A stretch of 64,000 nucleotides of DNA from Myxococcus stipitatus (GTDB taxonomy: Bacteria; Myxococcota; Myxococcia; Myxococcales; Myxococcaceae): the NCBI RefSeq assembly GCF_037414475.1, contig NZ_CP147913.1, positions 4,216,001 to 4,280,000 on the forward strand, given 5' to 3'. The position numbers were made by a program, and so were the translations under genes. Below, piece after piece: positions 43,098 to 51,217 of the stretch. Every line of letters starts with the position of its first letter. Within the stretch, counting starts at the first letter, position 1. The notes under the pieces are model-generated. The model made no database searches. It saw nothing but the letters and a program-made list of their open reading frames with translations, and was not told the DNA's origin.

Positions 43098-43844
43098 ATG
43101 CAGCTCAAGGACCTGAAGGTGATTGTGACGGGCGGTGCCCAGGGCATGGGCGCGCACTTCGCGCAGCGGCTGTTGGAGGCGGGGGCCCAGGTGGCGGTGG
43201 GCGACGTCGCCGAGGAGAAGCTGGCCGCGCTGCCCGCGGGCATCCACCGGCGCAAGCTGGATGTGTCGTCCGAGGAGGACATCACGTCCTTCGTGAACTG
43301 GGCGCACGGGGCGATGGGCGGCCTCAACGGCCTCATCAACAACGCGGGCATCCTGCGCGACGCGCTGCTGGTGAAGAAGGACAAGGCCACCGGCCAGGTG
43401 AAGAAGCTGTCCACCGCGGACTGGAACACCGTCATCGGCGTCAACCTGACGGGCGCCACGCTGATGGTGCGCGAGGTGGTGGCGAAGATGGTGGAGACGG
43501 ACCAGAAGCCGGGCGTCGTCGTCAACATGTCGTCCATCGCGCGGCACGGCAACCGCGGCCAGTCCAACTATGTGTCCGCCAAGGCAGCGCTGGCGGCGAA
43601 CACCGTGACGTGGTCGCGCGAGTTCGGCCCCTTCGGCGTGCGCGTGGGCGCGGTGGCCCCGGGCATGATTGAGACGCCCATGACGCAGGGCATGAACCAG
43701 AAGGCCCGCGACGCGCTGGTCTCCGCCATCCCCGTGGGCCGCATTGGCCTGCCCGAGGACATCTGGCTGGCCGTGAAGTTCATCCTCGAGTGCGACTACT
43801 TCAACGGCCGCACCATCGACGTGGACGGCGGCCTCAACTTCTAG
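43098..43844 (+). CDS. short-chain dehydrogenase/reductase (FabG-like)
   Basis: A 248-residue classical SDR. The NAD(P) motif TGGAQGMGAH (Gly-rich), the structural INNAGI, catalytic Ser in NMSSIARHG, Tyr and Lys in YVSAKAAL, and the PGMIETPM loop are all present. Such enzymes reduce 3-oxoacyl-CoA/ACP or oxidise 3-hydroxyacyl substrates. It is preceded by the same 27-base element that lies at the TetR start at 39696, so it is probably in that regulon and may reduce or oxidise the product of the acyl locus. It ends near a large hairpin. Confidence 0.92.
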   Translation: MQLKDLKVIVTGGAQGMGAHFAQRLLEAGAQVAVGDVAEEKLAALPAGIHRRKLDVSSEEDITSFVNWAHGAMGGLNGLINNAGILRDALLVKKDKATGQVKKLSTADWNTVIGVNLTGATLMVREVVAKMVETDQKPGVVVNMSSIARHGNRGQSNYVSAKAALAANTVTWSREFGPFGVRVGAVAPGMIETPMTQGMNQKARDALVSAIPVGRIGLPEDIWLAVKFILECDYFNGRTIDVDGGLNF

Positions 43845-43861
43845 GCCCCGCCGTGTCGTAG

Positions 43862-43914
43862 CCCCTCCCTCGGAGGCACTTCGGCGGCAAGCCCGCTGAA
43901 GCGCCTTCGAGGGG
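43862..43914. terminator. large imperfect hairpin between convergent genes
   Basis: Between the convergent SDR and small membrane protein genes, CCCCTC at 43862-43867 through GGCGG pairs with CCGC through GAGGGG at 43914, giving more than 15 paired bases with one 5-base bulge. No T tract follows, so it is perhaps a bidirectional barrier or a factor-dependent end. Confidence 0.4.
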
Positions 43915-43937
43915 TGGAGTCACGACGCTCGCGCCGG

Positions 43938-44249
43938 CTACGGGGCGGCGTCGGTCTTCAGCGCCACCAACTTGGTGGCCATCAAGAGCAGCATGGACAG
44001 GGGGTGGAACGGGCCCTTCGTCAACTCGCGCATGTCGGCCTCCATGACGGAGGGGCCACCCGGGGTGAGGAAGGTGAAGCGCATGTTGAGGCCCTCCACC
44101 GGCGCCTGGGGGCGCGGCGCGGGCGCGGGCAGGTCGACCTTCGAGGACGAATCCGCCTCTTCCGAAGAGGGACCCGAAGAGCGTGAGCGGACGACGGCGA
44201 ACACGACTCCGGCCATGCCGAGCAGCGCCAGTATCAACAGCAGTGACAT
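43938..44249 (-). CDS. small single-pass membrane protein, function unknown
   Basis: A 103-residue protein: an N-terminal hydrophobic helix (MSLLLILALLGMAGVVFAVV), a Ser/Glu/Pro-rich linker and a C-terminal segment containing MRFTFLTPGGPSVMEADMRELTKGPFHPLSMLLLMATKLVALK, which has a second weak hydrophobic stretch. ATG 44249 has CGAGGG about seven bases upstream. I do not recognise a family. It converges with the SDR gene. Confidence 0.65.
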   Translation of the reverse strand: MSLLLILALLGMAGVVFAVVRSRSSGPSSEEADSSSKVDLPAPAPRPQAPVEGLNMRFTFLTPGGPSVMEADMRELTKGPFHPLSMLLLMATKLVALKTDAAP

Positions 44250-44611
44250 CAAATCCCTCGAGCCAGGTGATGCCTGCGCGGACGCCCGGGCATCCAGATG
44301 TTGGTGGGTTGCATTCGCCACCCTATGACGAAACATCGAGGCACGTAGGTGGAGGGCGCCATCCTCGAGGTCTCCCGGCGTGGCGGCTCACGAACGCTGG
44401 GGAATTTCCGCTCACGCACAGGGGGCCCTCTGACAGGGCTGCCGGAGCAGCGTTTCGGCCCCGGGAGCGACGGCGAGGGCAACCGTGGTGACATTCCGGC
44501 ATGATGGCCCACGTGCGCAGGGCCACGTCCGCTCTCGCACAGGGGGCCGCCCTGACAGATCCGCCGAAGCATCACCTCGGCGAAGGGCCGGGCTCGCCTC
44601 GCCCAAGGCAG
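44250..44611. repeat. non-coding stretch with a direct repeat, 44407-44436 and 44528-44558
   Basis: 362 bases between two minus-strand genes, with no credible gene. TCCGCTCACGCACAGGGGGCC at 44407 is repeated as TCCGCTCTCGCACAGGGGGCC at 44528, and each copy continues to a CTGACAG about 10 bases later; the copies are 121 bases apart. An adjoining CCGNNGNAGC segment is also partly shared. The repeats may be degenerate palindromic or regulatory units; no transposase gene is near. Confidence 0.5.
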
Positions 44612-46945
44612 CTACCGCCGGCTGACGTCACCCGAGCGCATCGCGTGCAACATCAAGGGCTCACCGGTGTAGAGCAGCTTGTAGGCCCCGTAGCTGCCGA
44701 GCACGTGTTTCACGTACTCACGCGTCTCGTCGAAGGCGATGTGCTCCACCCACTCGTCGAGCTCCGCCTCGGGCAGCGCCTCGCGCCAGCGCTCCACCGC
44801 CGCGGGCCCCGCGTTGTACGCGGCCACCGCGTAGGCTACGTTGCCGTCGAAGCGCTGGAGCAGGCTCCCCAGATAGGCCGCGCCCAACCGGACGTTCTGC
44901 GCGGGCTGCAGCAACCCCGCCTCGCCCACGTCGGGCAGCTTCAACTGACGGGCGACGGCCCTGGCCGTGTCGGGCATGAGCTGCGCGAGCCCCAGCGCTC
45001 CCGTGGCCGAACGCGCCTGGGGACGGAACCGACTCTCCTCGCGGATGAGCCCCTGCATCAGGTCCGGGTCCACGCGCGACACGCGTGAGTAGCGCTGGAT
45101 GATCTTCCGATACGTCAGCGGCCAAGTGGCCTCCCAGACGGGACGCGACGACGCGTTGAGCGGGCCCTGCACATCCTGGCGGAGGGAGACCCGGGCCACC
45201 TGCCGCGCGGCCTGCTTGCGCCCCGCGCGCAGCATCGTCTGGTAGAGCAGCCGCGCGGGTGCCTCGGGGAGCCCCCGCGAATCCACCGCGAGCAGCTCCT
45301 TGGCCGCGCCTGGATGTCCCAACCTCAAGAGCTCCACCCCCGCGGTGAAGCGAGGGTCATCGCGCAGGACGCCAGGCGGCAAGGGCCACACCTCGTCGGG
45401 AGGGACCTCCGCGCCCGGCTCGGGAGGAGGCACCGAGCGCGACAGCCGCACGGGCGCGACACGCGCGAGCCGCGAGCGCGCCAGCATTCCGTACCAGCTC
45501 GCGGGCCGCTCCGTGGTCAGCCGGACGTAGTCGTCGAGCGCCGCGGCGTTGGTGAGGGGCGCTGCTTCGCGCAGACGCGCGCGCCAGTACCGCGCCCTCC
45601 AGAGTGACTCGTCCGTGCGCGAGGCCGCGGGCAGGTGCTCCACCGCGTCCAGCGCGGCCAAGGCCTCCGCGGGGGCGTCGCGCCGCGCGTGGAGCCAGAA
45701 GGCCCGGAAGAGGGACTCCGCGGCGAAGTTGCCCGCCGGATACCGCTTCGCGGCCTCCTCGTAACGCGCGAGCGCCACGTCGGGCTGGCCCGTGCGCTGG
45801 AGCAGCCACGCCTCGAAGAAGAGCGCGTCGTCCGCGTAGCCATGCTCGGGGTAGTCGCGCGCGAGCGTCGCGTACGTCTCGATGGCCCCCTTCGGGTCCA
45901 CCACCGACTGCGAGTACCCCAGCACATAGAGCGCCTGGGGCCGCTGCTCCGGGGACAGGCACTTCTCCGCGACGGGCGCGAGCAGTTGGATGGCCCGGCG
46001 GTGCTGACGCTCCTTGCGCAGCGCCCGGCCATAGGCGAGGTGCGCGCGGCAGGAGAGCTCATCGGGCAGCTCGACCTGGGACATCACCCCGCGCAAGAGC
46101 TCCATCGCCGCGACATTGTGGTGCAGCTCCACCAGCGCCTCCGCGCGGCGCACCTTCCACTTGAGGGGCAGCGCCAAACCCGAGAGGCGCTGGCGGGCCC
46201 GCTGCGCCTCGCGCGACAAGGGGCTGGTGGCCCAGACCTCCAGCAGCGCGCGGTGCTCCAGGTTGTACTGCCCCTGCGCCCGAGCCAAATCACAGACGGC
46301 GAGCAGCGCCTTCGTCCGCAAGTCATCCGGCCCCTTCGTCCGCCGGGTGTCGATGAGCTCCTCGAGCGCCTTCACCGCGCCCGGAATGTCATTCTGGCGC
46401 CGGAGCACTCGCGCCAGGCTGAAGCGCGCCTCCGCGTAGAGCGGAGAGCCCTGGCTCACGTCGCGGTATTGAGAAGCAGCCAGCTCCCGCTTGCGCAGCT
46501 TCTCGTTCGCCTGCGCCGCCCACAGCAGGAAGTGGTCCTTCAACGGCGTGTAGTCGACCGCGAGCGCGGCCAGCTCCTGCGCCGAAGTGGCGTAGTCGCG
46601 GGCCAGGTGCGCGCTCTGCGCACGCAGGAAGCGGACGGGCAACGTGGGGGCCTCGTCCGCGAGCAGCGCACGGGCGCGCGCATGACGGCCCAGGCGCAAC
46701 GCGTCGCGCGCCTTGGCCAACGTCCCTTGCGCGAAGTACGGCGCGAGCTGCTCCGAACCGAACATCGCGACGGAGAGCTCCGCGCCCGAAGGCTGCGCCG
46801 CCGGAGTGTCGAGCAGTTGCTCCAACTGCTCCTCCGACAGGACCTCACCGGGGCCTTCATCCTCGGGTGACTGCGCCCAGGCGGTGCTCACGTGGGTGAG
46901 GCAAACCACCACCACGCCCACGCGCAGCCAACGTCGTCCATCCAT
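44612..46945 (-). CDS. soluble lytic murein transglycosylase, Slt70 type
   Basis: A 777-residue periplasmic enzyme that cleaves peptidoglycan to 1,6-anhydro muropeptides. ATG 46945 has GAGGG seven bases upstream and opens a signal peptide (MDGRRWLRVGVVVVCLTHVSTAWAQ). The first 550 residues are alpha-helical TPR-like repeats forming the superhelical scaffold. The C-terminal SLT domain has LMQGLIREESRFRPQARSATGALGLAQLMPDTA, with the catalytic Glu in REES, and AVAAYNAGP. The nearby SRPBCC gene reads the same way. Important for wall turnover and perhaps for prey lysis. Confidence 0.92.
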   Translation of the reverse strand: MDGRRWLRVGVVVVCLTHVSTAWAQSPEDEGPGEVLSEEQLEQLLDTPAAQPSGAELSVAMFGSEQLAPYFAQGTLAKARDALRLGRHARARALLADEAPTLPVRFLRAQSAHLARDYATSAQELAALAVDYTPLKDHFLLWAAQANEKLRKRELAASQYRDVSQGSPLYAEARFSLARVLRRQNDIPGAVKALEELIDTRRTKGPDDLRTKALLAVCDLARAQGQYNLEHRALLEVWATSPLSREAQRARQRLSGLALPLKWKVRRAEALVELHHNVAAMELLRGVMSQVELPDELSCRAHLAYGRALRKERQHRRAIQLLAPVAEKCLSPEQRPQALYVLGYSQSVVDPKGAIETYATLARDYPEHGYADDALFFEAWLLQRTGQPDVALARYEEAAKRYPAGNFAAESLFRAFWLHARRDAPAEALAALDAVEHLPAASRTDESLWRARYWRARLREAAPLTNAAALDDYVRLTTERPASWYGMLARSRLARVAPVRLSRSVPPPEPGAEVPPDEVWPLPPGVLRDDPRFTAGVELLRLGHPGAAKELLAVDSRGLPEAPARLLYQTMLRAGRKQAARQVARVSLRQDVQGPLNASSRPVWEATWPLTYRKIIQRYSRVSRVDPDLMQGLIREESRFRPQARSATGALGLAQLMPDTARAVARQLKLPDVGEAGLLQPAQNVRLGAAYLGSLLQRFDGNVAYAVAAYNAGPAAVERWREALPEAELDEWVEHIAFDETREYVKHVLGSYGAYKLLYTGEPLMLHAMRSGDVSRR

Positions 46946-47098
46946 GCAAACCCTCTTCGGCGAAACGGGTCGCTCAGGGTTTGCACGACGGCTCGAGTTG
47001 GGACCGCACCCAGGGCGCGACATCCGCACCCGCGTCGACCAGGCGATACACGCGCCTGACACGTCCCCCCGCCTCTGCCAGATACCCGACGGAGGCCG

Positions 47099-47530
47099 CT
47101 ACGCGCGCACCCGCTCCGCCAACGCCCGGTTCATCGCCGCATACGCGGACCGGATGGCCTCCACGCGCGTTGCGCCGAAGAGCGCTGTCGCCGCGCCGCG
47201 GAACGCCTCTCCGTGCACCAGCCGCGTCCCGCCCCCTTCCGAGGTCAGATGGAAGAAGTGCCGCCCCTGCAACACGCCCGGCACGCCGCCCGTCCACTCC
47301 AACGCCCCAGGTGACTCCACGCGCACCAGCGTCGCGGTGAAGCGCATCGCCCACCACGCCGGACCTCCTGGCGGGTAGGCCCGCATCACCACACGCGCGC
47401 CCACCTCCAGCCGCCCCCGCGCCTCCAACAACAGCGGGTTCCAGGCCGCATAACTCCCAAAGTCACTCAACACCGCCCACACCCTCTCCGGGGGTGCGGC
47501 GATGAAGTCCTCCGTCCTCACGTGGAGCAT
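47099..47530 (-). CDS. SRPBCC (START/PYR) domain protein
   Basis: A 143-residue protein of the polyketide cyclase/START superfamily: MLHVRTEDFIAAPPERVWAVLSDFGSYAAWNPLLLEARG starts the fold, and the C-terminal long helix reads RVEAIRSAYAAMNRALAERV. The family binds hydrophobic ligands in a helix-grip cavity. No catalytic residue is recognisable. It lies upstream of the lytic transglycosylase gene on the same strand, 153 bases away; no functional link is clear. Start has AAGGGAG five bases upstream. Confidence 0.85.
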   Translation of the reverse strand: MLHVRTEDFIAAPPERVWAVLSDFGSYAAWNPLLLEARGRLEVGARVVMRAYPPGGPAWWAMRFTATLVRVESPGALEWTGGVPGVLQGRHFFHLTSEGGGTRLVHGEAFRGAATALFGATRVEAIRSAYAAMNRALAERVRA

Positions 47531-47840
47531 CCCACTCCCTTACCGCCCGCACCCCGCCACGCAAAGACAGACCCGTACCCCGTGGCGTCTTGCATCCACG
47601 AACACCTGACATCCCCCTGCCCTTTCGGACGATTGCGGGATGACAGGACAATCGCGACTTTCTTCGTTAATCAGGAAGAAGCGGAGAGACCGTGGGTTGC
47701 TGGTATCAAAACCCTTTCAAGTCTCTCCTGGCGCACAACGCCTCCGAGGCTGGCGCCTGGAACGCAGGGAAGAGGGCCGCCCTCCGCGGTATCGGATGGG
47801 GAGCCCAGACCAGGGGTGCGAGGGCGAGGGGCACCCACCG
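47531..47840. other. intergenic region upstream of the SRPBCC gene
   Basis: 310 bases between the SRPBCC start and the stop of the small gene at 47841. The stretch near 47640-47725 is AT-richer and probably holds the SRPBCC promoter on the minus strand. No gene, repeat or clear operator is visible. Confidence 0.4.
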
Positions 47841-48254
47841 CTAGTAGAGGTCGACGGGCATCGTCGCGCCCGCCTCGAACTCCGGAGCGCGCCGGAGCTG
47901 ATCCAGCACACGCGGCGCGCAGCGCAGGTGAAGCATGGGCAACGAGCCCGGCGGACTCACCGAACGCACGGAGCCCATGAGGTGGTGCGCCTCGAGCCAG
48001 CGGATGAAGCTCTCGTGGAAACGAGCGCCTTCCGCCAGCCCGGCCCGATGGACCTCCGCTCGAGAAAGGGGCGGGGTGCGGGCAGACGTGTGCCTTCGGG
48101 ACGGCGCGGGGGCCTCCCGGGGCATCACCGTGATGTCTATCCACTCGGGCTGCGTCCGCGCGCTGGCCGAGCCAGGCAACGGGCGCACCGCCGAGGAGAC
48201 ATAGGAACCGCCCGCGGAGAAACCCTCCCCGGGCTCGCCGGTCTTCCTGCTCAT
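47841..48254 (-). CDS. small protein downstream of the subtilase, possible I9-like partner
   Basis: A 137-residue protein, GGAGGATG-preceded ATG at 48254. It has a disordered, Ser/Arg-rich N-terminus, then WIDITVMPRE, a helix (RFHESFIRWLEAHHLMG) and a second strand-rich part (VSPPGSLPMLHLRCAPRVLDQLRRAPEFEAG) that resembles the beta-alpha-beta pattern of I9-type subtilisin propeptides. No signal peptide. It starts 62 bases after the subtilase gene on the same strand, so it is probably co-transcribed and may assist or inhibit that protease. This assignment rests on pattern and position only. Confidence 0.6.
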   Translation of the reverse strand: MSRKTGEPGEGFSAGGSYVSSAVRPLPGSASARTQPEWIDITVMPREAPAPSRRHTSARTPPLSRAEVHRAGLAEGARFHESFIRWLEAHHLMGSVRSVSPPGSLPMLHLRCAPRVLDQLRRAPEFEAGATMPVDLY

Positions 48255-48316
48255 GGCCTCATCCTCCCCCGGGTCCGGCGCTCACCTGGCGCCGACCCCG
48301 GCTGCGACCCACACCG

Positions 48317-49744
48317 TCACCTGAATACAGCCAGGCCCTTGCCCGTCCGATGTCCGTTGGAGCGAGGAAGCTTGACCGCATTGGCCAAAATCAAATCCCG
48401 CACCTCAAGCGCCGTCAAGTCAGGGGCACGGCACCGATAGAGCGCCGCGATACCCGCTACATAAGGCGCCGCCATGCTCGTGCCACTCATTCGTTCGTAG
48501 AATGCCTGATTGTTACAACGTCGCTCGGTGCTGGAATACACATTCACTCCGTAACCCATGACGTCGGGTACGACACGGCGCTCCACGACGCCGCTCGCGG
48601 AGAAATGAGCCACGTTGCGCTCGAAGTCGACTGCCCCCACGGCCAGGGACTCTTCAAAGGCGGCTGGATAACCAACCGTGTCGGGTCCACTGTTGCCTGC
48701 CGCGACAACAGGCAGCACGTTGCTGTCCAGCAGCCGACGAATCATCGTCTGGAGCGCGCGCTGGTTGAGCTTGTAGTCCGCCTCCGAGATTCCCGGCGGC
48801 GGCTTGAGCGGAAACCCCAGGGAGAGGTTCACCACCGCGGGACGCGTGACGTTCTGCGGGCTGCTGAACTGGTGCAGCAGCCACTCCATGCCCGCGGCCA
48901 CGCGGCCCAGGCTGGTGCGGATGGTCTCCGACTCGATGACGGACGCGACGTAGAGGTCCACCTCCGGCGCGACGCCGTGGTGCGTGCCCGCGGCGATGCC
49001 ACACACGTGGGTGCCGTGGCCGTCCGGGTCGAAGCCGCGAATGTCTCGCGCCGGATTGTGCGGCGAGTTGGGGAACAGCGACACGTAGCGGAACTGGATG
49101 ACGCGAGCGGCGTGCTCGGGGTGGTCCGCGTCCACGCCCGTGTCCAGCACGCCCAGCAGCACGCCCGCGCCGCGGATGCCCTGGGCATGAGCCAGGGGCA
49201 CGCCGCTCTCGTCGGGCCACTCGCGCTGGGCAAGCGAGCTCATGCCCCGGTTGCGCGGGCCGGACTGTCCCGCCGACACGGGGCCGGGGAAGGACAGGGG
49301 CACGACGTCGGGGATGAACTCGAAGTCGCTGGCCAACTCGCCCCGCGCCTCGGTCTCCGTGGCCTCTGAATAGAAGTGCGCCATGGTGGCACCGATGAGC
49401 GGCATGAAGCGGAAGCTGCCCGCCTCGCTGCCGGTCTGCTCCGTCACGGGCGCGCCCGGAAGCGGCGGAACCGTGGCGTCCGCACCGCGCGTGGTGGGGC
49501 GCTTGATGCGAGAGCCCTTCGACACCCGCTTGCGCGCCTCCTCTCCACTGACGGGAGGACGCGGACCGGGCAGCGTGGCGGAGCGCATGCCCAGCGACGA
49601 CAGGGTGTCCGGCGCGCGGTTGGCGACCGCGAAACGAAGGGCCGTGGTGCGAGGCAACACGCGCTCGCCCTGCTGCGTACCGCGAGGCCCCACGCGGGCC
49701 TGCGTCTCGATGGACTCCTTGGGAACCAACAGGTAGGACTTCAT
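48317..49744 (-). CDS. S8 family subtilisin-like serine protease
   Basis: A 475-residue subtilase. The catalytic triad is complete: Asp201 in GVLDTGVD, His243 in DGHGTHVCG and Ser423 in MSGTSMAAPYVAG, with oxyanion Asn351 in VVAAGNSGPD. The first 170 residues include FRFMPLIGATMAHFYSEATETEARGELASDFEFIPD, an I9-like propeptide region. There is no signal peptide, so it acts inside or leaves by a non-classical route. It is followed 62 bases later by a small gene that may encode its partner. Start has AAGGAG about ten bases upstream. Confidence 0.9.
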   Translation of the reverse strand: MKSYLLVPKESIETQARVGPRGTQQGERVLPRTTALRFAVANRAPDTLSSLGMRSATLPGPRPPVSGEEARKRVSKGSRIKRPTTRGADATVPPLPGAPVTEQTGSEAGSFRFMPLIGATMAHFYSEATETEARGELASDFEFIPDVVPLSFPGPVSAGQSGPRNRGMSSLAQREWPDESGVPLAHAQGIRGAGVLLGVLDTGVDADHPEHAARVIQFRYVSLFPNSPHNPARDIRGFDPDGHGTHVCGIAAGTHHGVAPEVDLYVASVIESETIRTSLGRVAAGMEWLLHQFSSPQNVTRPAVVNLSLGFPLKPPPGISEADYKLNQRALQTMIRRLLDSNVLPVVAAGNSGPDTVGYPAAFEESLAVGAVDFERNVAHFSASGVVERRVVPDVMGYGVNVYSSTERRCNNQAFYERMSGTSMAAPYVAGIAALYRCRAPDLTALEVRDLILANAVKLPRSNGHRTGKGLAVFR

Positions 49745-50364
49745 GGGTTGTCTACTCCTTGAACCACCGTGCTACGCGGGCGGCGCGCAACAAGGGCCTC
49801 CCGCCTCCAAGCCGCGTCCGCCGCGCCCGGAGCCTTACGGGACGGGCGGGAGATGAATGGCGCGCGCTGGGTGGCGCGCCGCACCGCCGGGTCCTCTCGC
49901 CCGGCGCATGGGCCCTCCTCGTTGCGTGGGGCCGCGGCGCGGCCCTCGAATCCCCACTCAGCCCCGGGCATCAGGCCGGACACACGCCGGCCCCGCGCCC
50001 TCGATGGCTCCCGGCCCTTCGTGGCTGTGGTCCGCTGCTCCATGCCTCGCGCATCCCTCCTGAGAATCCTGCCCGAATGGGGAGATTGGACAGGACAGCC
50101 CTGACAATTAAAGCAGGGTTTCCAAGTTGTAGACGCATGAGCCCCCCCGAATCGGTCCTGACGGGACTTTCTGGAGCGTCTGGAAGTATGAAGGAGGGAG
50201 CCCGGACTGCTCGGCGCGTCACAGGCAGGGTGTCCGCCACCAGACCCGGGGCGTGGTCAGGGGACGGGCAGGAGGGGGGAAGTTCGCGTCCCCACAATTG
50301 TTCGCATCCGTCCTCAACGACGGATTAAGTGGGGAGGACGTAAGCCCCCCTTGGAGCCATCGAC
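49745..50364. other. 620-base divergent region between subtilase and lgt-like gene
   Basis: No credible gene: open frames here are short, Arg/Pro-rich and lack ribosome sites. The segment near 50100-50150 is AT-richer and has CTGACA at 50101 as a possible -35 for the rightward gene. A CCGTC/GACGG hairpin lies at 50308-50323, about 40 bases before the lgt-like start, and GGAG precedes that GTG by nine bases. Confidence 0.4.
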
Positions 50365-51159
50365 GTGATTCCCTATTGGCATGCCCCCTCCTTGAAGCTG
50401 GGGCCCCTCACCATCGAGCCCTTCGGCATCTTCGTCGCCCTGGGCATCCTGCTGGCCGCCCGGCTGCTAGGCCGCCAGGCCGAGCGCCAAGGGTTGGACC
50501 CGACGCCGCTCGCCGACTACGCCCCGTGGGGCGTGGGCGTGGGCGTGTTGGTGGGGCACTGGGTGCACCTGTTCTTCTACCACCCGGAGGAGCTGGCCAA
50601 GTCGCCGTTCCAGATTCTGAAGGTGTGGGATGGGCTGTCGTCGTTCGGCGGCCTGGTGGGCGGCATCATCGCGGCCATCTTCTTCTTCCGGCACCGCAAG
50701 CTGCGCTTCAACGACTACGCGGACGCGTTCGCCCTGGGCGTGGCGCCGGGCTGGGCGGTGGCGCGGCTGGGCTGCTTCGCGGTGCATGACCACCCGGGTG
50801 TGCGCACCGACTTCTTCATGGCGGTGGCGTTCCCCAACGGGCCTCGGCACGACCTGGGCATGTACGACGCGATGGCCCTGTTCGTCATCTCCGGCATCCT
50901 GTACGCCCTGCGCGACGTGCCGAAGATGAAGGGGCGGCTCTTGCCGCTGCTGGCGATTCTCTACGCCGCGTGCCGCTTCAGCTTCGACTTCCTGCGCGCC
51001 ACGGACATGAGCTACGTGGACGCGCGCTACTTCGGCATGACGCCCGCGCAGTACGGCTGCTTCGCGCTGGTGGCCTACGGCGTGTGGGGTCTGCTGCGCC
51101 GCCGCGAGTCGAGCGCGCCGTCTTCGCCCCCGGGCAATCCGGTGGGCGCCGCGCGGTAG
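50365..51159 (+). CDS. prolipoprotein diacylglyceryl transferase-like protein (Lgt family)
   Basis: A 264-residue integral membrane protein with several hydrophobic helices. Lgt attaches diacylglycerol to the lipobox Cys of prolipoproteins at the inner membrane. Landmarks are LGPLTIEPFGIFVALGILLAA, SSFGGLVGGIIAAIFFFR and the conserved Arg region GWAVARLGCFAVHDHPG. That last motif differs from the usual RxGNFxNxExxG: Asn-rich residues are replaced by CFAVHDHPG, so this may be a divergent paralogue. The start is GTG 50365. The window encodes many lipoproteins, but an Lgt paralogue need not serve all of them. Confidence 0.82.
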   Translation: MIPYWHAPSLKLGPLTIEPFGIFVALGILLAARLLGRQAERQGLDPTPLADYAPWGVGVGVLVGHWVHLFFYHPEELAKSPFQILKVWDGLSSFGGLVGGIIAAIFFFRHRKLRFNDYADAFALGVAPGWAVARLGCFAVHDHPGVRTDFFMAVAFPNGPRHDLGMYDAMALFVISGILYALRDVPKMKGRLLPLLAILYAACRFSFDFLRATDMSYVDARYFGMTPAQYGCFALVAYGVWGLLRRRESSAPSSPPGNPVGAAR

Positions 51160-51217
51160 TAGTTGTCCGCTGTGCTTCGCCGGCCCTCGCGTTGGATGCG
51201 GGGGCCGCGAGCGAGGC

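Noticed and set aside
44612-46945. Upstream extension of the lytic transglycosylase start by 39 codons
   Set aside because: The extension runs through intergenic DNA and lacks a ribosome site; the ATG at 46945 opens a good signal peptide with GAGGG upstream.
49759-50328. Open frames in the subtilase-lgt intergenic region
   Set aside because: They are Arg/Pro-rich, overlap each other on both strands and have no good ribosome site or recognisable motif.
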